NCBI GenBank assembly: GCA_037179335.1
Contig: JAKZHN010000013.1
Location: forward strand, 1,039,740 to 1,103,739
Direction: 5' to 3'
DNA length: 64,000 bases
Source of the DNA: Cyclaneusma minus
Taxonomy: Eukaryota > Ascomycota > Leotiomycetes > Marthamycetales > Marthamycetaceae
Positions within the stretch are counted from its first letter, which is position 1. Every line of letters starts with the position of its first letter. The notes under the pieces were generated by a model. It saw only the letters and a program-made list of their open reading frames with translations. It was not told the origin of the DNA and searched no databases. Position numbers and translations under genes: made by a program. Shown in pieces: positions 1-13,076 of this stretch.

Positions 1-368
1 AGATATAATCAAACAGAGGCACGTGATGTGCGGTTCTACGAACGATGGCATTCGGTTGTCATATAAAGTCAAGGCGAGGTTCTCTCATTGCTTGGGTTCC
101 ATTCGTCCCTGCCTATTGGAAGCTTCTCCGGACGCTCTTTCCAGTCTATACCGGATTTCCAGACCGAGTACTTGGTCCTCTTTGCCCCTGCCTCGAGCTG
201 TCACCAGAGCTCCCTGAAGTCTTTATAGAACTACGACCTTCTTAAGTCTTTGGACTTCAATCTATACCGTGCCTGCCATCACCAGAAAAACCGATCAATC
301 CACAACTGCTAATCGTCCACCTCCAACCCCCTCGCGAGCACTACCGCAACAGTCCCTCTCAACCCCCA
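1..368. other. left edge, no gene recognised
   Basis: Short reading frames overlap here on the plus strand but none has a recognisable motif or codon pattern. The stretch probably holds the 5' flank of the small gene that starts at 369, and its last part is C-rich (CTCCAACCCC...). Confidence 0.4.
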
Positions 369-875
369 ATGTGCCATCAAGTCCAACGTATCTACGACTG
401 CGGCCACCCCGGCCCCTCCGAGCGCATAACCTGCACGACCCCCAAACCCGAATGCCTCAGCGTCTTCCTCAAGCAAGTTCTCGAAAACGCTCACGGCTGC
501 TGTCAAGTGCGTTCTCAACCATCTCCCTATCCTTTGGTCATTCGTCCGGACTGACAGATTGGCTAGTATTGTCAATCAGCATCCTGCGCCGCCCGAGATT
601 CCGACGACGAGGATCGCCATTCAATGGGTAGCTTTGCCCCTCTCGTCTTCCGTTCTTCTTTGCTTTCGAGTTCTGCTGGGATGAGTGCTGAGCATCGGAA
701 TTCAAGATCCGCAGAGTTGAGACGTATAGGGAGGGTATGGACGAGATCTGAGTGGGGTTGGGCGATACGGTGGGTGAGGAATTTGGTGTTGGGAGTTATT
801 GCCAATTCGAGCGGATGGGGGTGGAAGGTGAAAGACCGCATGTTGAGCGAATGGGGAGCGAATGGTGGTGAATAG
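369..875 (+). CDS. small Cys/His-rich hypothetical protein (two exons)
   Basis: Proposed exons are 369-506 and 567-875, joined in phase 0 across a 60-nt intron (donor GTGCGT, acceptor GGCTAG), giving 148 residues. The N-terminus opens MCHQVQRIYDCGHPGP, followed by spaced Cys at about 22 and 29 and a CCQYC cluster created exactly at the splice junction. Many small fungal proteins of unknown function start with a similar M-C-x-Q/K-V...C-G-H block that looks zinc-binding. That the junction restores a Cys cluster is the main support for the intron. The C-terminal half (Ser-rich, then Trp-rich WGWAIRWVRNLVLG) has no known match. No signal peptide is seen. The exon-2 end is uncertain because the tail could be an unspliced artefact. 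Confidence 0.45.
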
Positions 876-1486
876 GGGATAATGTCGAAATACAAAGTCC
901 CCGTTTGCGCAAGTAGAGGCAATGTGATTGTATAGTAGAATGCGCGGATGGTCACTGTCAGCGTTAACAAGAAATGTCAAGGAATACTAATTTCAAGTGC
1001 TAAGAGTAAAAGTTGGGGGAATCTTTTATACAATTTGAAATATACGATTTTGGGTAAAGGATCATGATGGAAGAAGTCAGTGTGGCTGTGGCGCTATTCT
1101 CAATCCGGCAGGTAACTATTTTCTGCGATTTTAAATTCCCAGACAGCGAATAGTGATTTAGCGATCCCCTGGTTTGAATCATCGTTCGCCATCTGTTAGA
1201 TTCTTATTAATTACCTTCGCAAAGCATGAGACTTGGGAATGAGTCTGGAGAATGAGTTTGGATCATTGCGGATACTAAATCATCGCCTAGGTACTGGCAA
1301 CTACCTAAGAAGAATACAAAGCCCAGAAGACGCCCGCCATTTGAAAGGAAACTTGTGAGTGAGACGTAAAGACGCCAGTCAGCCAATCCATGCCTATCTT
1401 TCCATTTCCCCATTCCATCCCATGCCCCAATACCCTATGCTAATATCACAGAAGCGTTTTAAGTCCCATGTTCAAAGACGTATGAC
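876..1486. other. intergenic, nothing recognised
   Basis: Lies between the 3' end of the small Cys-rich gene and the 3' end of the membrane-protein gene (convergent). Only short unsupported ORFs occur on both strands; no RNA gene or repeat is visible. Confidence 0.5.
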
Positions 1487-2936
1487 TTAGTTGACGGGCA
1501 GAATGTGGACTTCCTCAGACTCGACATTAGCCTGCTGGTAAGTAGCCATCAACTTATCAAAGTCGCTGCCCAGCGCAAAGCGAAACTCGAGCATCAGGAG
1601 CACAGCAGCAGAGATGGTGATCAAGAACTGCACAGCTCCAACCTTGGCGTAGAGCTTCAGGAGACGGATGCGCGAGCCCCATCCGAAAGTGCTCCAGGCA
1701 TCGAGAATGCCAACGACACCACTGCCTCCGGCACTCTCGGCTACGAACTTGCCGTTGAAGCTGCGGTCGAAGGGAACGACAGTCTCAGTCTCTTCGGGGA
1801 GTAGAGAGGCCTCGACACGCTTGAGGGTGACGGTGGCGGGGATGAGAACGAGGAGCGAAACGCCGAGGGCGACGGCAATGACGGAGAACCACTTGAGGAC
1901 TAGGACCTTCTTGGCACAAGCCGACATCTCGTGGACGGATTGAGGGGTCATGTCCTCCAAGTGGTAGGCGTTGGCAAGGTAAAGCGGCAGGTAGATGGAA
2001 AGCACCTGAGTCAAGCCGACAAGGGCGGTAGGAAGTGCAATCTTCTTGTAGACCTTGAAGCCAGGGAGACGTTGGAACAAGTTCTTGCCGTTGGGCTCTG
2101 AAATCATAATGTGTGTCCAGGCAACGCTGATAGGAGAAATGATGACCAAAGCTAAGACGTAGTCGGTAGCAAAGGGAAACATCATGACACCTAGGGTGGC
2201 TCGGACGATACGGGTAGCGAATTTGAGAACAATGTAGGCGGAGAGACCGCGGAATGCTGAAGAGCAGCCGGCTTGGGAGCGGAGATATTGAAGGGCCTTA
2301 CGAGGGTTTGCGGTAAGCGGCTGTTGCTTCACGAGGAGAAGCTCCGGCTCGGCAATCTCGGTCTCCTTCTTCTCGTCGAGAGGTGCATCGGGGTCTTCGT
2401 TGACGACTTCGTAAGCGTAGGGAGCCGTTGGAGACTCGATCATGGTAAGGGTGGCGATGAGATTGCCATAGCTGTATCGAATCTGCGGAATCAAATGTCA
2501 GCAAGGGATATTGAAAACAATGTGCTATTAGCCAAATTAATGGAGATAACGCATGTCAGGAGAAATGCTCAGATATTCCAAGTAACCAGGGATATTCCAA
2601 GTAATCAAAGATGGTCCAGCTGATTAGGACTGATCCAAATCACTGGAACGCTCCCTCCGAACCACGCAAAACGATCCATGGAAATCATCGGATGTAAACG
2701 GGCAACCTGAAGATCGCAAGAAGGGTATGAAACGTATCAACAGTCAACACACATACCTGGAAGATCTTAATAGCAGCCAGGACAACAGTAGAGATCATAA
2801 GCGCCAGTCCCCAGTACGGCAAATGAACAGCATCATCATCCGGACCGGTCGAGCTTCCAACATGAAGTTTGGTGACAAACACATGCTGCTGGGCTTCGAT
2901 TCCTCGACGGACGAGGCCATCGAAAGCTCCGATCAT
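1487..2936 (-). CDS. multi-pass membrane protein, fungal, function unknown
   Basis: Two exons, complement(2757-2936) and complement(1487-2482), joined in phase 0 (donor GTATGT, acceptor CCGCAG), encode 391 residues. The start at 2936 opens MIGAFDGLVRRGIEAQ and is followed by a hydrophobic segment at about 41-60 that is completed at the exon junction. Further hydrophobic segments lie at about 142-165, 167-185, 207-230, 253-278 and 339-360, so about six membrane passes are likely. An acidic loop (EDPDAPLDEKKETE) lies between the first and second. No catalytic motif or transporter signature was recognised, and the protein is probably a fungus-specific conserved membrane protein. It is convergent with the small upstream gene, and its 5' side faces the ATR kinase 3' end across about 550 bp. 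Confidence 0.8.
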
Positions 2937-3488
2937 GATGGCGGCGTTCTTTCAATGAGTTTGAAGGAAAGTGAGGATCTGTCGATTTCGATTCGATGCT
3001 TGTTGTTTTGTAGAAAAGGTGAAATTGCAGGAAGCGTGTTGCGAAATGGCGGACAAAGGAGTGGTGAGGTTGTCTGGCGGAGGTTAAGGAGCGCGCTGAC
3101 AGATGGTCGTCATGCAGCTGCCTACGGGGGAGCCTGCAAGTGGCGTAAAGCCGTAAGTCCGGACTCCGACTGCGCCACAAGCCTCTGGCTGTGATTGACA
3201 GGGGTTATTTATTTATGGACGCCACTACACCCCATTAGGCAGGCTTGGCTTTCTTTGTCCCTCCTTGGGAAAATCTGCGAAGTTCCGACTCTAGTGTGTG
3301 GGGTTACTGTAAGATCAAGAATTTGGTTATCAAGGTAAAGTGGGAACTCGAGCACAGCTTATTGTCATTCACGCAACTTGAATTCTGGATATTGACAGCA
3401 AATGCACAGTAAGCTCAAGTGTGGTGAGTGTATGGCCATATGCAGGCAGCAATATCAATACATCAGAAGTGGCAGAAGTACCAAAACA
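2937..3488. other. promoter side of the membrane-protein gene
   Basis: Upstream region of the minus-strand membrane protein and 3' flank of the ATR-family gene. ORFs here (for example the minus-strand frame from 3180) run antisense or through the 5' leader and show no conserved features. No repeat or RNA gene seen. Confidence 0.4.
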
Positions 3489-6400
3489 TCAGAAGAACGC
3501 ACACCAGCCAATGTACATGGCCGCCAGATTCTTGTGGTCCGTGGCCTGCTTGATCAGCTCATCGACATGACCCTCCACGCTCAACGGCACATTCTCTTTC
3601 TCCATCAGTCCCCGGATCTTCCGCTGCAGCAAATCCAACACCTCCTGGCCTGTTGTCGGCACGTCTTCGTGATGTCTCTTCTTGTCCTTCTTCGGCACCA
3701 GGTCCAGCGTCGGATCGTAGATGAAGGCTTCCATAATAGTCATCAGCGTTTCCTCGTATTGGCGCAGCAGTTTTAGCGTGAGCTCCGCCGATTTGCGGAA
3801 CGGTCCTTCGTAGCCATAGACACCCATCGCATCGACCATGTTATGCGTGAGGCGGAAAGGTACCCTTTCTGCCTGCGTAAAGGTCTTGCCTTTGTCGAAG
3901 AGGCAATTGAAGTCAACGTGGAAAGTACCGCCATTTCCTTCTTCCAACAGAATATTCTCACCGTGGCGATCGCCCAGACCAAGGATCGTCCCAACCATAG
4001 ACATGACGGCACAGGACCGAGTGTATTTAAGGCGCGCGTTGAACCAGGAAGAGGGTTCAGGGAATTGCACCACAAACCAGGAGTGGAGGACAGGCGGGAA
4101 CGTCTTGAGACAGTTTTCGGTGAAGAAGTGGAGGTTGTCGTCGCTCTGTCTCGCCAGCTTCAGCCATTCTCCGATGGTCCCGTAGTTGGGATTGATGCCC
4201 ATAGATTTGAATTTGGCGAGGATAATATCGCGAAGCGGGATGAGACCGTCGATCCATTCAATAGCACCGCACTCTTCGTTCAGAGGCGTCACGGCATACG
4301 TCTTGATGTAAAGTTGGCGCTTACTGGACTCGGCATCTCGTTTCAGAGACCGATTGATCATGCTGTTGAACTCCATCAGGCGTTGATCCTTTCGCAGGTC
4401 GTCCTTGGGCTTGCATAGGAGACCGTAGAGCTTCCCATCAGAACCTCGAGCCGTTAATTTGCGAGGTCTGGCGAGCGAGCTGAGAATGAGGACCTTGTCA
4501 AGGAAAGACTGCACCGTCACGACATCTCGAGAGAATGGTCTATGACCACCTTTGGCGCCGTCCGTGATGGTTGGTAAAGTCGCTGTCAGAACGCTCTCGA
4601 CCGGCAGAGCCAGTTGACTCGGCATGCAAACCTTGGCATTGAAGGCAAGGTCGTTGGTAATACTAACAGACACTGTGCCCTTGTTTTGAAAATCACCAGC
4701 ATTGCAAACACACAACAGCTCGTTAACAAGCCGCTCTCCGTTCTTTATCATGGCACGCATGTCTGGGTTGGAGGGGTCAGACTTCTTCGCCGTACGGAGC
4801 GTAGTTATAATGGCCGTACCCCGACTCTTGCGATCTTGTTGTGTGGAATTTGTGACTGCCAAAAGACTCCATAGGGCTTGCTGAGGATAAGTTGTCACAA
4901 CCCTAGTAATGATATTCTGAAGGATCTTGTAAACTTCAGGGTTTGAGTGAGTGATCCGAGCCACTATCTGGGGTAAAGCCGTATACCACACGTAGGCCGG
5001 CAGCTTGGCAATGTACTTTTGGAGCTTGACGTGGATAAGAGTAAGCTGTTCTTTGCGCCTTTGGCCAATCCTCTTGACTTCTTCGCGTTGGTACTGACTA
5101 CTATCGGGCTTCGCCTTGCTCGGCTGCTGTACCCGATTTCCAAGGTCAAGCCAGAGGGTGAGGACTCGAGGCAGAGTCTGGTAGATGTATTTCGTTCCCC
5201 AGCTCAAGGAACGAAGGTAATTTTCCATCACGAGCTTCGCCATTTCCCCGGTTTTATAGGTATCATGTTGGTCGATCCCAGGTAGAGCTCGGTGAGACTC
5301 CATAACTTTGTTGTAATATCTACCGAGGTAGTAATGTCCCTTCTCCCACTGCGCATGGGTTTTGGCAGCCAATTGGTATTGCGACCTGAGCTTGGCCGAC
5401 TGGGTCTGTCCGGCGTTGTCGAGCCATTTAGCAAGCATAAGATGGGCCCTGGCAGTGAGTAGATTTTGCTGCTGTGCGGATTCCTCCTTCGAGAAACTTG
5501 CGGAATTGCTCGAGATCCCAGCGTTAGGTATGAGCGCATTCGACTTAATGGCACCGTCCAGACCCTGGATAGCTTTGCGGTGATGTCCTTCTTTCCACAG
5601 TAGCCGAGCATGCTCGATAGTCGCAGACTCGTCGCCAAGTTGCTTCGCATGCAAGACAGCATTGAGAGATTGATGCATCGCGTTGCCTTTGCGGGCTAGA
5701 CGCGCGCTGGTAAGCCAAGCGGAAGCTATGTCAGACTTGCGGAAACAAGATCTGGGTCGTCAGTATGGAAGTTCTAAGCTGTTTACGGTTGGGACACTCA
5801 CCCTGTCAGCTGCATAGCAGCACGACGAATGCCAAGCAGATATTGCTTATCATTCATGTAACTGCCAAGAACCTCGAGTCGCCCATCAAGAGCTTGCAGG
5901 GCTTCTCGACGATTGGGTTTGCCTTCCTCGCCTGCTTCCGCGATAATCTCTAGTTCAGTTAGAGCATGGAACTTCAACATTGTGTCATGACAGCCCGCAA
6001 GAGAGTTTGTTGTCGACAAAGATAGTGACTGAGCAGAATGCTCCCTCATTCTATCAATGGTTGACGAGAATAGCTGCCTGTCACCCTTTTGAAGTGCAAG
6101 AAGGGCTCGCCCAATGTTGACGTTGAAATGACCATCACTTTCAGCCGTAGAGAGCGAAATATATTTTTCAAGCGAGCTCCATCGTGCTGTCGCCCATGCC
6201 GCCTCGGTTGCAAATGGAAGGATATCTGAAATGGACGACTTCCGTTGCTGCATTCCTTCTACGTAGTTGAGTAGAACATCTGTTCAGATATTAGCATAGT
6301 GCCTTTCTGGAGGACCGCAAGGTGACTGACCGTGTTGACCGGACTCTTTCAAACATGTCAACAAGTTCAGCTGCACATCTGTATCATCAGGTGTTTCTGC

Positions 6401-9400
6401 TAGTTTCATCTCATACCAGCTCTGAGCAGTAGTCCAGCGTCCGGCCTTCCTGTGACCAACGACTTGCTGATCGATTTCGAGGACATGGAGGTGCGCAGAA
6501 ATCCCTTCGATACCGTCTGGCTCATCTATCTGGGTGTATATCGTCTGCAAACGCTCGAGGAGAGGAGATGGCACTTCGGTCTTCTCGCTGCGGACTTGTC
6601 TGATGTGTTGTTCCCATTTGAGGAGAGCCCGGGAGTAAGATTTGCACTCCACAGCCCTGCCGGAAACCACCTCGGCGGGTATTGCTGAGAGGACCTGGTT
6701 GACACGTAGTATGTCGGTTTCAGGAGTAGAGAGATCACCTTCGGATGCCCGTGCCCTACTTGGAAGGTTCTGTCGGCTCTGAGACCATCGAGACATGTAA
6801 TCTAGGACATGAAATATTGCCTATGCAAACAGAATCAGCGACTTGGAATAGTATGATAAAGAATGGCTATTATACCTCACTACATTGTCTCAGGTCCTCC
6901 CATTGTAAGTGAGTTAGTCCGTTAGTTTCCTGCGCGAGAACAGTCCTGAACTCCTGGCTGATCTGCTTTCGTTGCTTATCCGTTCCAGAAACCACCACAT
7001 GAAGCAGGGCTATTGGCAGAAGATAACTTGCGATAGCATGATCTGTATTCTTGATGACTCTCCGTAGAGGTGGAAAGATGAGACTCGCATTTTGGTTGGA
7101 CGGCTTATTGAGAAGGTCAATAGTGAATTTCTTGAGCCATGGAATGAACCGCCGTTCAGAACCAAATATCGGGTACTGCGCTTCCACGACCTGGTGATCC
7201 GTAACGGTATATGCAGAACTTAACAAAGGAGTGAGGGTAGCCTGCACCTGTTCGGGAAGACTGAGCCATTTGTTGTAGGGGTCGTCAGATGCGGAGTGGT
7301 CTCCGGGCTTCGAGCGCTGGGAACATGCCGAGCTAAGGCCGCAAGCTTTGAGAAGTTCCTGAATGGCGTAGGATAGGAATCCTTGGGCTTTGGAGCTGGT
7401 AGCTGACAAGAACGACTTTAGAAGAACGTGTTCAATGGTGAAGAGACAGAAATCAGTCGAGTCATCTGCTTGGTCAAAATTAGTCGTGACAAGGACCTCT
7501 TTCCGCTCTCTCAAAGCTTCAACCCTATTCGAATCGAGACAGCCGATGAGCCCAATACATTCGGCTGAGAGACGAGCGATATTGACATTGCTGCTGTTGA
7601 ACCTGACACAGGCATCGAGCACGTTGCGTGTAAGTTCGCCGACGATTTTGTCTGGTTGCTCGCTGACCGCAGATGCCTGGAGAAACGACTGGTGATTTCG
7701 TAGGTAAACAATCAGCTCTGTCAGGGCTTGAATGACCACACTTTCGTTTTCATGCTTCACTCTTGCACAGAAGAAGATGAATTCCTCCCGCATATCGGGA
7801 GTTCCTCTCAGTTCTTCCAGCCGGTTCTTGAACTCGCCCAACTCCTCGATAGAGGCGAGGGACGGTAGTACGTCAATTTTCCGCTCTATAACATCAGGGC
7901 GTTTGTCAAGCAGTGTCTGTATGATATTTATGGCTTGGTTCTCAGTGAGCCTGTCGAAACGGTTCCAGTACAGAATGATGATGGAGAAAGTAGCCTCCAG
8001 AATTGTCTCGACATCATCATCGGCAAGACTCCTTACCATGGTGGCCCAAGCGGAGAAGGCATCGGCCCTCAGTCCGTCCTGCGATAGGGAAGAGTGGAGA
8101 CCGGCACATATCTGGTCTATGTCAGTAACGCCTGGAATCTCATTGGAGCTGGATCATATACCTGTGGCAAAGCAAGCCTGATGTAGCCTTTTCCTAACAG
8201 GACCATCTCACCCAAGCCCCTCAAACAGTATTGTCTTTCCATGATTGGTAGTTTTTGATCATTGATCTTCTCAAAAAAGGCGTTCAGTAAGGCTAGCACA
8301 TGGGTCTCAAGGAACCTCCCAATCTGGTCGGTTCCCTTCCCGTGTGCCTTATCACCAGCGCTGACACACCGACTCGCAAGGAACTGAATGGCATGTCGGA
8401 TCTAAGCAACAAGCTGGTTAGATGATGAGAAAGAGGGAATTTGGAGGGATAACTTACTCTTACTTTTTTGCTGTCATCTACCTCGCCGACAGCTTTGAGA
8501 AGCTCAAAAGCAATACCGATAGGCTCGGTCCTTATCCAGTCGACATCGCTCTGATTGAACCGAGGAGAAATGTTTCCTAGAACAGACACAATGTAACTTT
8601 CCATGTCAGGCCTTTCTTGCATCAGTAGCAGCGCCATGATCTGCGCCGTGTTCTTACTGTCCATGATGACTTGACACTCATCTTCGTCACCACGCAACTT
8701 CGAAATCCTGTGAACTATATTCTTCCGCCCCCTCAATACAAGGGAAGGCAAGGTGTAACTTTGCGTCTCCACCAGGAGAGCATCGACAGATATTCCGAGC
8801 AAGTCCGCCACATACTGAGCAATCTGTGGTCTTTTCTGGAGGTTTTCGACTGCCTTGACAGCAATGTTGCGCCAGAAAGGAGCAAACATCTGAGCAGGAG
8901 TGATCTTACATGCTGTCGATATGTTCAGAAGCTATAGCAGTCAGCCTAGGCCTCGATCTGTATTAAATTGCATCGAGCCTGTAGTAGACATACCTCATTG
9001 AATGCGAGAGCCGATATTATGGAGCTAGTATGACCAAGATATTCGACGAGGCGATGGAGCACGAGGTTGAGATTTGCGTCTTTTACGATTCTGCCAAGAG
9101 TCAGTCACCGTAGAATTGACGATGAGATACAACTTACCGGCCCATCTGTCCCCATGCAAGAACCGTGGTTTCCTGCAGATGCAACGGGTGCTTCTCCGCT
9201 AAGCGGTGCAAAACCTCTAGAGCATACTCGGTATTTGCAGCGGATACTTCAGACGGAGGTTGTGTTGCGATAAAGTAAGGAAGCGCTCGCCTATAAGAAG
9301 TCAGTCTCGGATGTATTTACTCTTGATACAGAAACACTCACCCGGCTGCAATCCGTAACTCGCGCAAAGAGCTCTTCAGAGAATGGAGGCACCATTCGCC

Positions 9401-11425
9401 TAGAGGCGAGGTTTTCAAGTTCAGGAACTCCAAGTCTCCGAAGTGGGCAGCAAATGACCTTAGACTAATCATGGCAAAAGCTCTGGGTCGTCGTGATTCC
9501 AAAAAGGCAGGAATCTTGATAACTTCTCGGAGGATCGAGATAACCTGGTCGCTGATGTTTGACACTTGCAGTTGCGATGGCTGTCCCAAGTCACAAGTAG
9601 AGCATCTCTGAGTGGTCATCACTCCTTTGGGATCGCGACCCACGCTCAATGCTCCTGCGCTTGCACATGCCATATACCCCAGATACCTCATGGCCCGACA
9701 TTGATCGGGTTCGGATAGCTGCGGAAAGCAGGAACTACTTGAAGTCAGAAAGTGTAGAATGGATTGGGGCTGTACCACTCACGAAACCAACTGGCTCAGG
9801 CCTTCCAGATCTTCGGCACCTTGAGCTCCCAGAAGGCTGTATGTTACGTTGATGATGTCTATCAACAGCTTATTTTCTGGGCTCGAGATCTTACGGCGCT
9901 TGTTCGGTCTCGACTGTTCATCCGAAGAATTAGTTCTACCACGAGAGATGCTAAGTCCTTTCAACCTGCTCTCAAGCTCTGCGTGTTCAAACCCATCTTC
10001 AGGCTGTTTGAAATCACTCTGAGAGCACGAATCACGCAAAACAAGAATGCATTTCTATCGATCACGTAAGCCAGCATACAATTGTGGAAGATGATGGTGC
10101 CTACCTGCAAGTCCCGGGGAACAGAGGATGGATTATCATCATCCCCGGGCAGAAGCGCCAGAAGCAACGGCAAAAGTCGGCTCTGTATCGTTTGGCAGAT
10201 CGAAGCATGCTGTCTTACAATTTCAGCGAGCCTGAGAAGACTACTACACAACGACAAAAGGAGGCTATCGGACATAGTGTTGAAGGAATCCAAAGCCTCA
10301 ACCGTATCAATGGTCAGCTCTGCCAATACGAGATAGCCCTTGTCGAGAACCGTTTGGGGAAGGACCATCTTGATTGACAGTAGCGAAACGGCCATAGAGA
10401 GACTGTCCGAAAATACATCTGAGCTTCCGGATAGGCGTCTGAGAACGTAGTCGGATCTGTAGTCGATGTCCTGAAGCAGGATCAAGCTGTCGAAAACCGA
10501 GGACACATAATCTTGAAAAGCAGGAGTAGGACTGTATGCGCGTGCAGCTCTTTCCGTTATGCCACAAAGCAGACACAGGAGACCATGCGCATGGGCAAGC
10601 GCTGAGACAACGTCACGCAGATGGTAGTGACAGGATTCGGGCAGAGCAGAGTCGCCCGTCGTAGCATTACCGGGACCAGGATGGGAGAATTCCTGGACTG
10701 TTGCCGGAGGCAAAGCGATATTCACCTTGGAAGTGTCGGAGAGGGTGTGCAGGTTCAGCGATTCCATATGGGTCAAAGTGTCTAAAGACATAAGCAACTT
10801 TATTGACAGAGAATGGATCATACTCACAATCACAACACTCCCATAGATAGCGGAATATGACCATCTTGAGATTCCAGAGCTCAGTGGAACTCGACACGAC
10901 ATCAATGACGGCATAGAAGAAAGCATTGATCTTCTCTTGCACATCCTCGAAGCCTTTTCTGCCCACTAGAACCAGTATCTTTGGGAACAGCCAAAGCCAC
11001 AGAGGCTGCTGTTGATAGCCAGCCGGGCCGTCATTTTCGGCTTCGGGTTTCTTCACGAGCACTTCCGGGACTTCTTCCACGATGGCACGTAGAAAAGCAA
11101 GTGGATCTGGGACCAGCAAAGACAGCTGCTTGTGCTGCTGGTCCGACGTAAACGGATTGTCCTTGGTAGCGGCTTTGAGAAACTCGTTGGCTATCAAGTG
11201 GATGCATTTGTGATAGGTGATGATCTTGGTCTCAAGGGGGCCATCTTCAAGATCTTGAGCACCATCCTCCGTCTGGCTAACATCATCAAGCAACTGTTGA
11301 AAGCCGTGGCGGTTTTCTCGCGCAGAACCTCTGTCGACGGCAGCGGCATTGTGGAGGAGCTGAGCAGCGAGAGTGGATGGAGGGACATCCGAAGGTCCTT
11401 TGGCCTGGCCAACAGTCGGTGCCAT
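3489..11425 (-). CDS. uvsB: ATR/Mec1/UvsB-family checkpoint kinase (12 exons)
   Basis: PI3K-related Ser/Thr kinase of the ATR branch, which senses RPA-coated single-stranded DNA in the nucleus and triggers the DNA-damage and replication checkpoint. Exons (complement): 10828-11425, 10105-10781, 9783-10054, 9342-9737, 9138-9290, 8994-9090, 8458-8931, 8162-8401, 6876-8111, 6331-6820, 5802-6279, 3489-5751. They sum to 7374 nt, or 2457 residues, the usual ATR length. The N-terminal two thirds are helical HEAT-like sequence. The FAT region includes WLTSARLARKGN. The kinase domain has a candidate ATP-binding lysine near 2151, the catalytic loop LGLGDRHGENIL (D about 2298) and HVDFN (D about 2317). 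The last about 32 residues are a FATC ending YIGWCAFF. The RHGEN loop and HVDFNCLF block favour ATR over ATM, TOR or DNA-PK. All 11 introns are short (45-75 nt); individual boundaries were set by frame continuity and the exon 3/4 acceptor is least certain. Confidence 0.95.
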
Positions 11426-12071
11426 GGTAGACGGATGTGGATGTTGGTCCAGAGATCATTCCATGCTGTGGTTGATGTTCAATGATTTTAAATGAGACCT
11501 TCGCTATCGCAGTTAGGCTTTTGAGGATTGGGGGGAATCAAGTCCGAGCCTGAAAAGTCAACGAGGTCACATGTTCCAGGGCGAGCTCCACGGGTCCCCC
11601 AGAAATCCAGGCTGCCGCAGAGCGTACCTAAACACAGCGGTAGAATTGAATGCGGGCAGCAGACCCAGAGTGGAGCTTAAACAACTGCTGGACGTAGTGT
11701 AGAATCAAAGCTGGCGATGTTGACTGGAACCGAGACCACTTAGCACTTTGCAAATGCGGCCGGTGAATGCAATTGAGAGATTGCAGGTTGCATGGAAAAC
11801 AGAGTGGGGAGGGAAAAAGAGAGGAGATGGCGGAAAGAAGATCAACAGACGGAGAACGCGACGGAGCCCAAGTTCGTTATCGCGTACTCACGTGCCCGCA
11901 ATCAAGGTTTCGGACAGAGCCGGGCCGAAGGAGACCGAGAGTCCGCCGAGTTGCATCTTGGAGAATCGAGCCGGCTGTCGGTCACTTCATCATCTTTGCG
12001 ACAGCACATCCCCTTTGAAGTGTTTTCTTGGACACGAACTTGTCAGCAAGTCTGACTCATCCTCTTCCGCA
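11426..12071. promoter_or_regulatory. shared divergent promoter, ATR kinase / COX16
   Basis: About 650 bp separate the start codons of the divergent ATR-family gene (11425, minus) and COX16 (12072, plus), so both promoters and 5' leaders must sit here. The COX16 reading frame stays open upstream to about 11748, but the extra sequence is Arg/Ser-rich and unlike COX16 N-termini, so it is treated as leader. No clear TATA box was identified. Confidence 0.5.
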
Positions 12072-12484
12072 ATGGCCGTCTTCCCTTCTCGCAAGTTTCG
12101 GCCGTCCAGCGAGACCAGCACTCTTGCTGCCCGCTATCGTTCTGCCCTGGCCAAGCATCCCTTCGCTCTGTTCGGTCTTCCTTTTATTGCCACCATGGTC
12201 GCCGGTTCCTTCTTCCTTACGCCAGCAACTGCCATCAGATACGAGAAGCATGACCGGAAAGTGAGGCAAATGAGCAAGGAGGAGCAGTTGGGCGTTGGTA
12301 AAGGCGGTCGCAAGGTGGATATGAAGGAGGAATACTACGTGTGTTGTGCCCTTGTTGAAGAAGTTCTAGGTCTCTGCACCTTGCTAACATTATGCCCTTC
12401 CAGAGATTGGCAGCTAAAGATCTAGACGATTGGGAACAACGACGAGTCAAACGCTTGCCCGGAGAGAACGACGGAATCCTATAA
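12072..12484 (+). CDS. cox16: cytochrome c oxidase assembly protein COX16
   Basis: Exons 12072-12338 and 12404-12484 (65-nt intron, GTGTGT...TTCCAG) encode 115 residues. COX16 is a single-pass inner mitochondrial membrane protein needed to assemble complex IV. Visible hallmarks are the N-terminal basic stretch (FPSRKFRPSS), one hydrophobic segment (about residues 32-52, FGLPFIATMVAGSFFL), then TPATAIRYEKHDRKV, and after the junction the conserved RLAAKDLDDWEQRRVKR and PGEND tail. The intron splits EYY from RLAAKDL in phase 0. Without it the frame reads into a non-conserved tail. The start at 12072 is chosen because MAVFPSRKF matches the family start, although the frame is open further upstream. 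Confidence 0.93.
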
Positions 12485-13076
12485 ACATATGAAGATCGTA
12501 CTGCCACGTCAAGTTCTGCCGAGCGGGCAGAGAAGTGTCGAAGTATAGACGCTGCGGAGAAATCCATCACTCAGCCCGCAGCTCACTAAAGGTTACCACT
12601 ATCCAGTCATATGGACTGGGCAATAGGCATAGGAGGGAAGTGGACCGGGCAGGCTGGTGAGATGTCGAGAGTTGCTCTCAGGGGCTGAAAGTCTCCGAGC
12701 TCCCCTGACAGTTTTCGAGCCCGCAAGACCAAACTGGTGACTGGCACCCGAACAGGCTCCCAGAAAGGCGAGAATAACTGGCCTGACGTATTGAAACTTG
12801 AAGTCCTATCAATGGCAGTCCCCCAAATAACTCAAGCAATTCAATCTACATGTATCAAACTTAGTTCAACTTTCATGTGCCTATTATTCAAGAGACTGGT
12901 GTCCGCAGGGAACATAATTTGGTGGTGCTTGTCGGATAGGGATACCGTCACCGCCTTCGGCAGAATTGGACACCCGTAGTAGCTCTTGAGATACTCCAGA
13001 GATCTGAGCAACTGATTCAGCACAACTCGCAAGTCGGGCTCGAAGCATGGTCTGAGTTGTGCCAGAGTTGTTTGAC
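12485..13076. other. COX16 3' flank and TRS130 promoter
   Basis: Tandem intergenic region of about 590 bp between two plus-strand genes. ORFs on the minus strand (for example 12841-13108) have no recognisable features. Nothing else seen. Confidence 0.4.

Noticed and set aside
11748..12071. 108-codon in-frame N-terminal extension of COX16
   Set aside because: The added sequence is Arg/Ser-rich, unlike known COX16 proteins; MAVFPSRKF at 12072 matches the family start.
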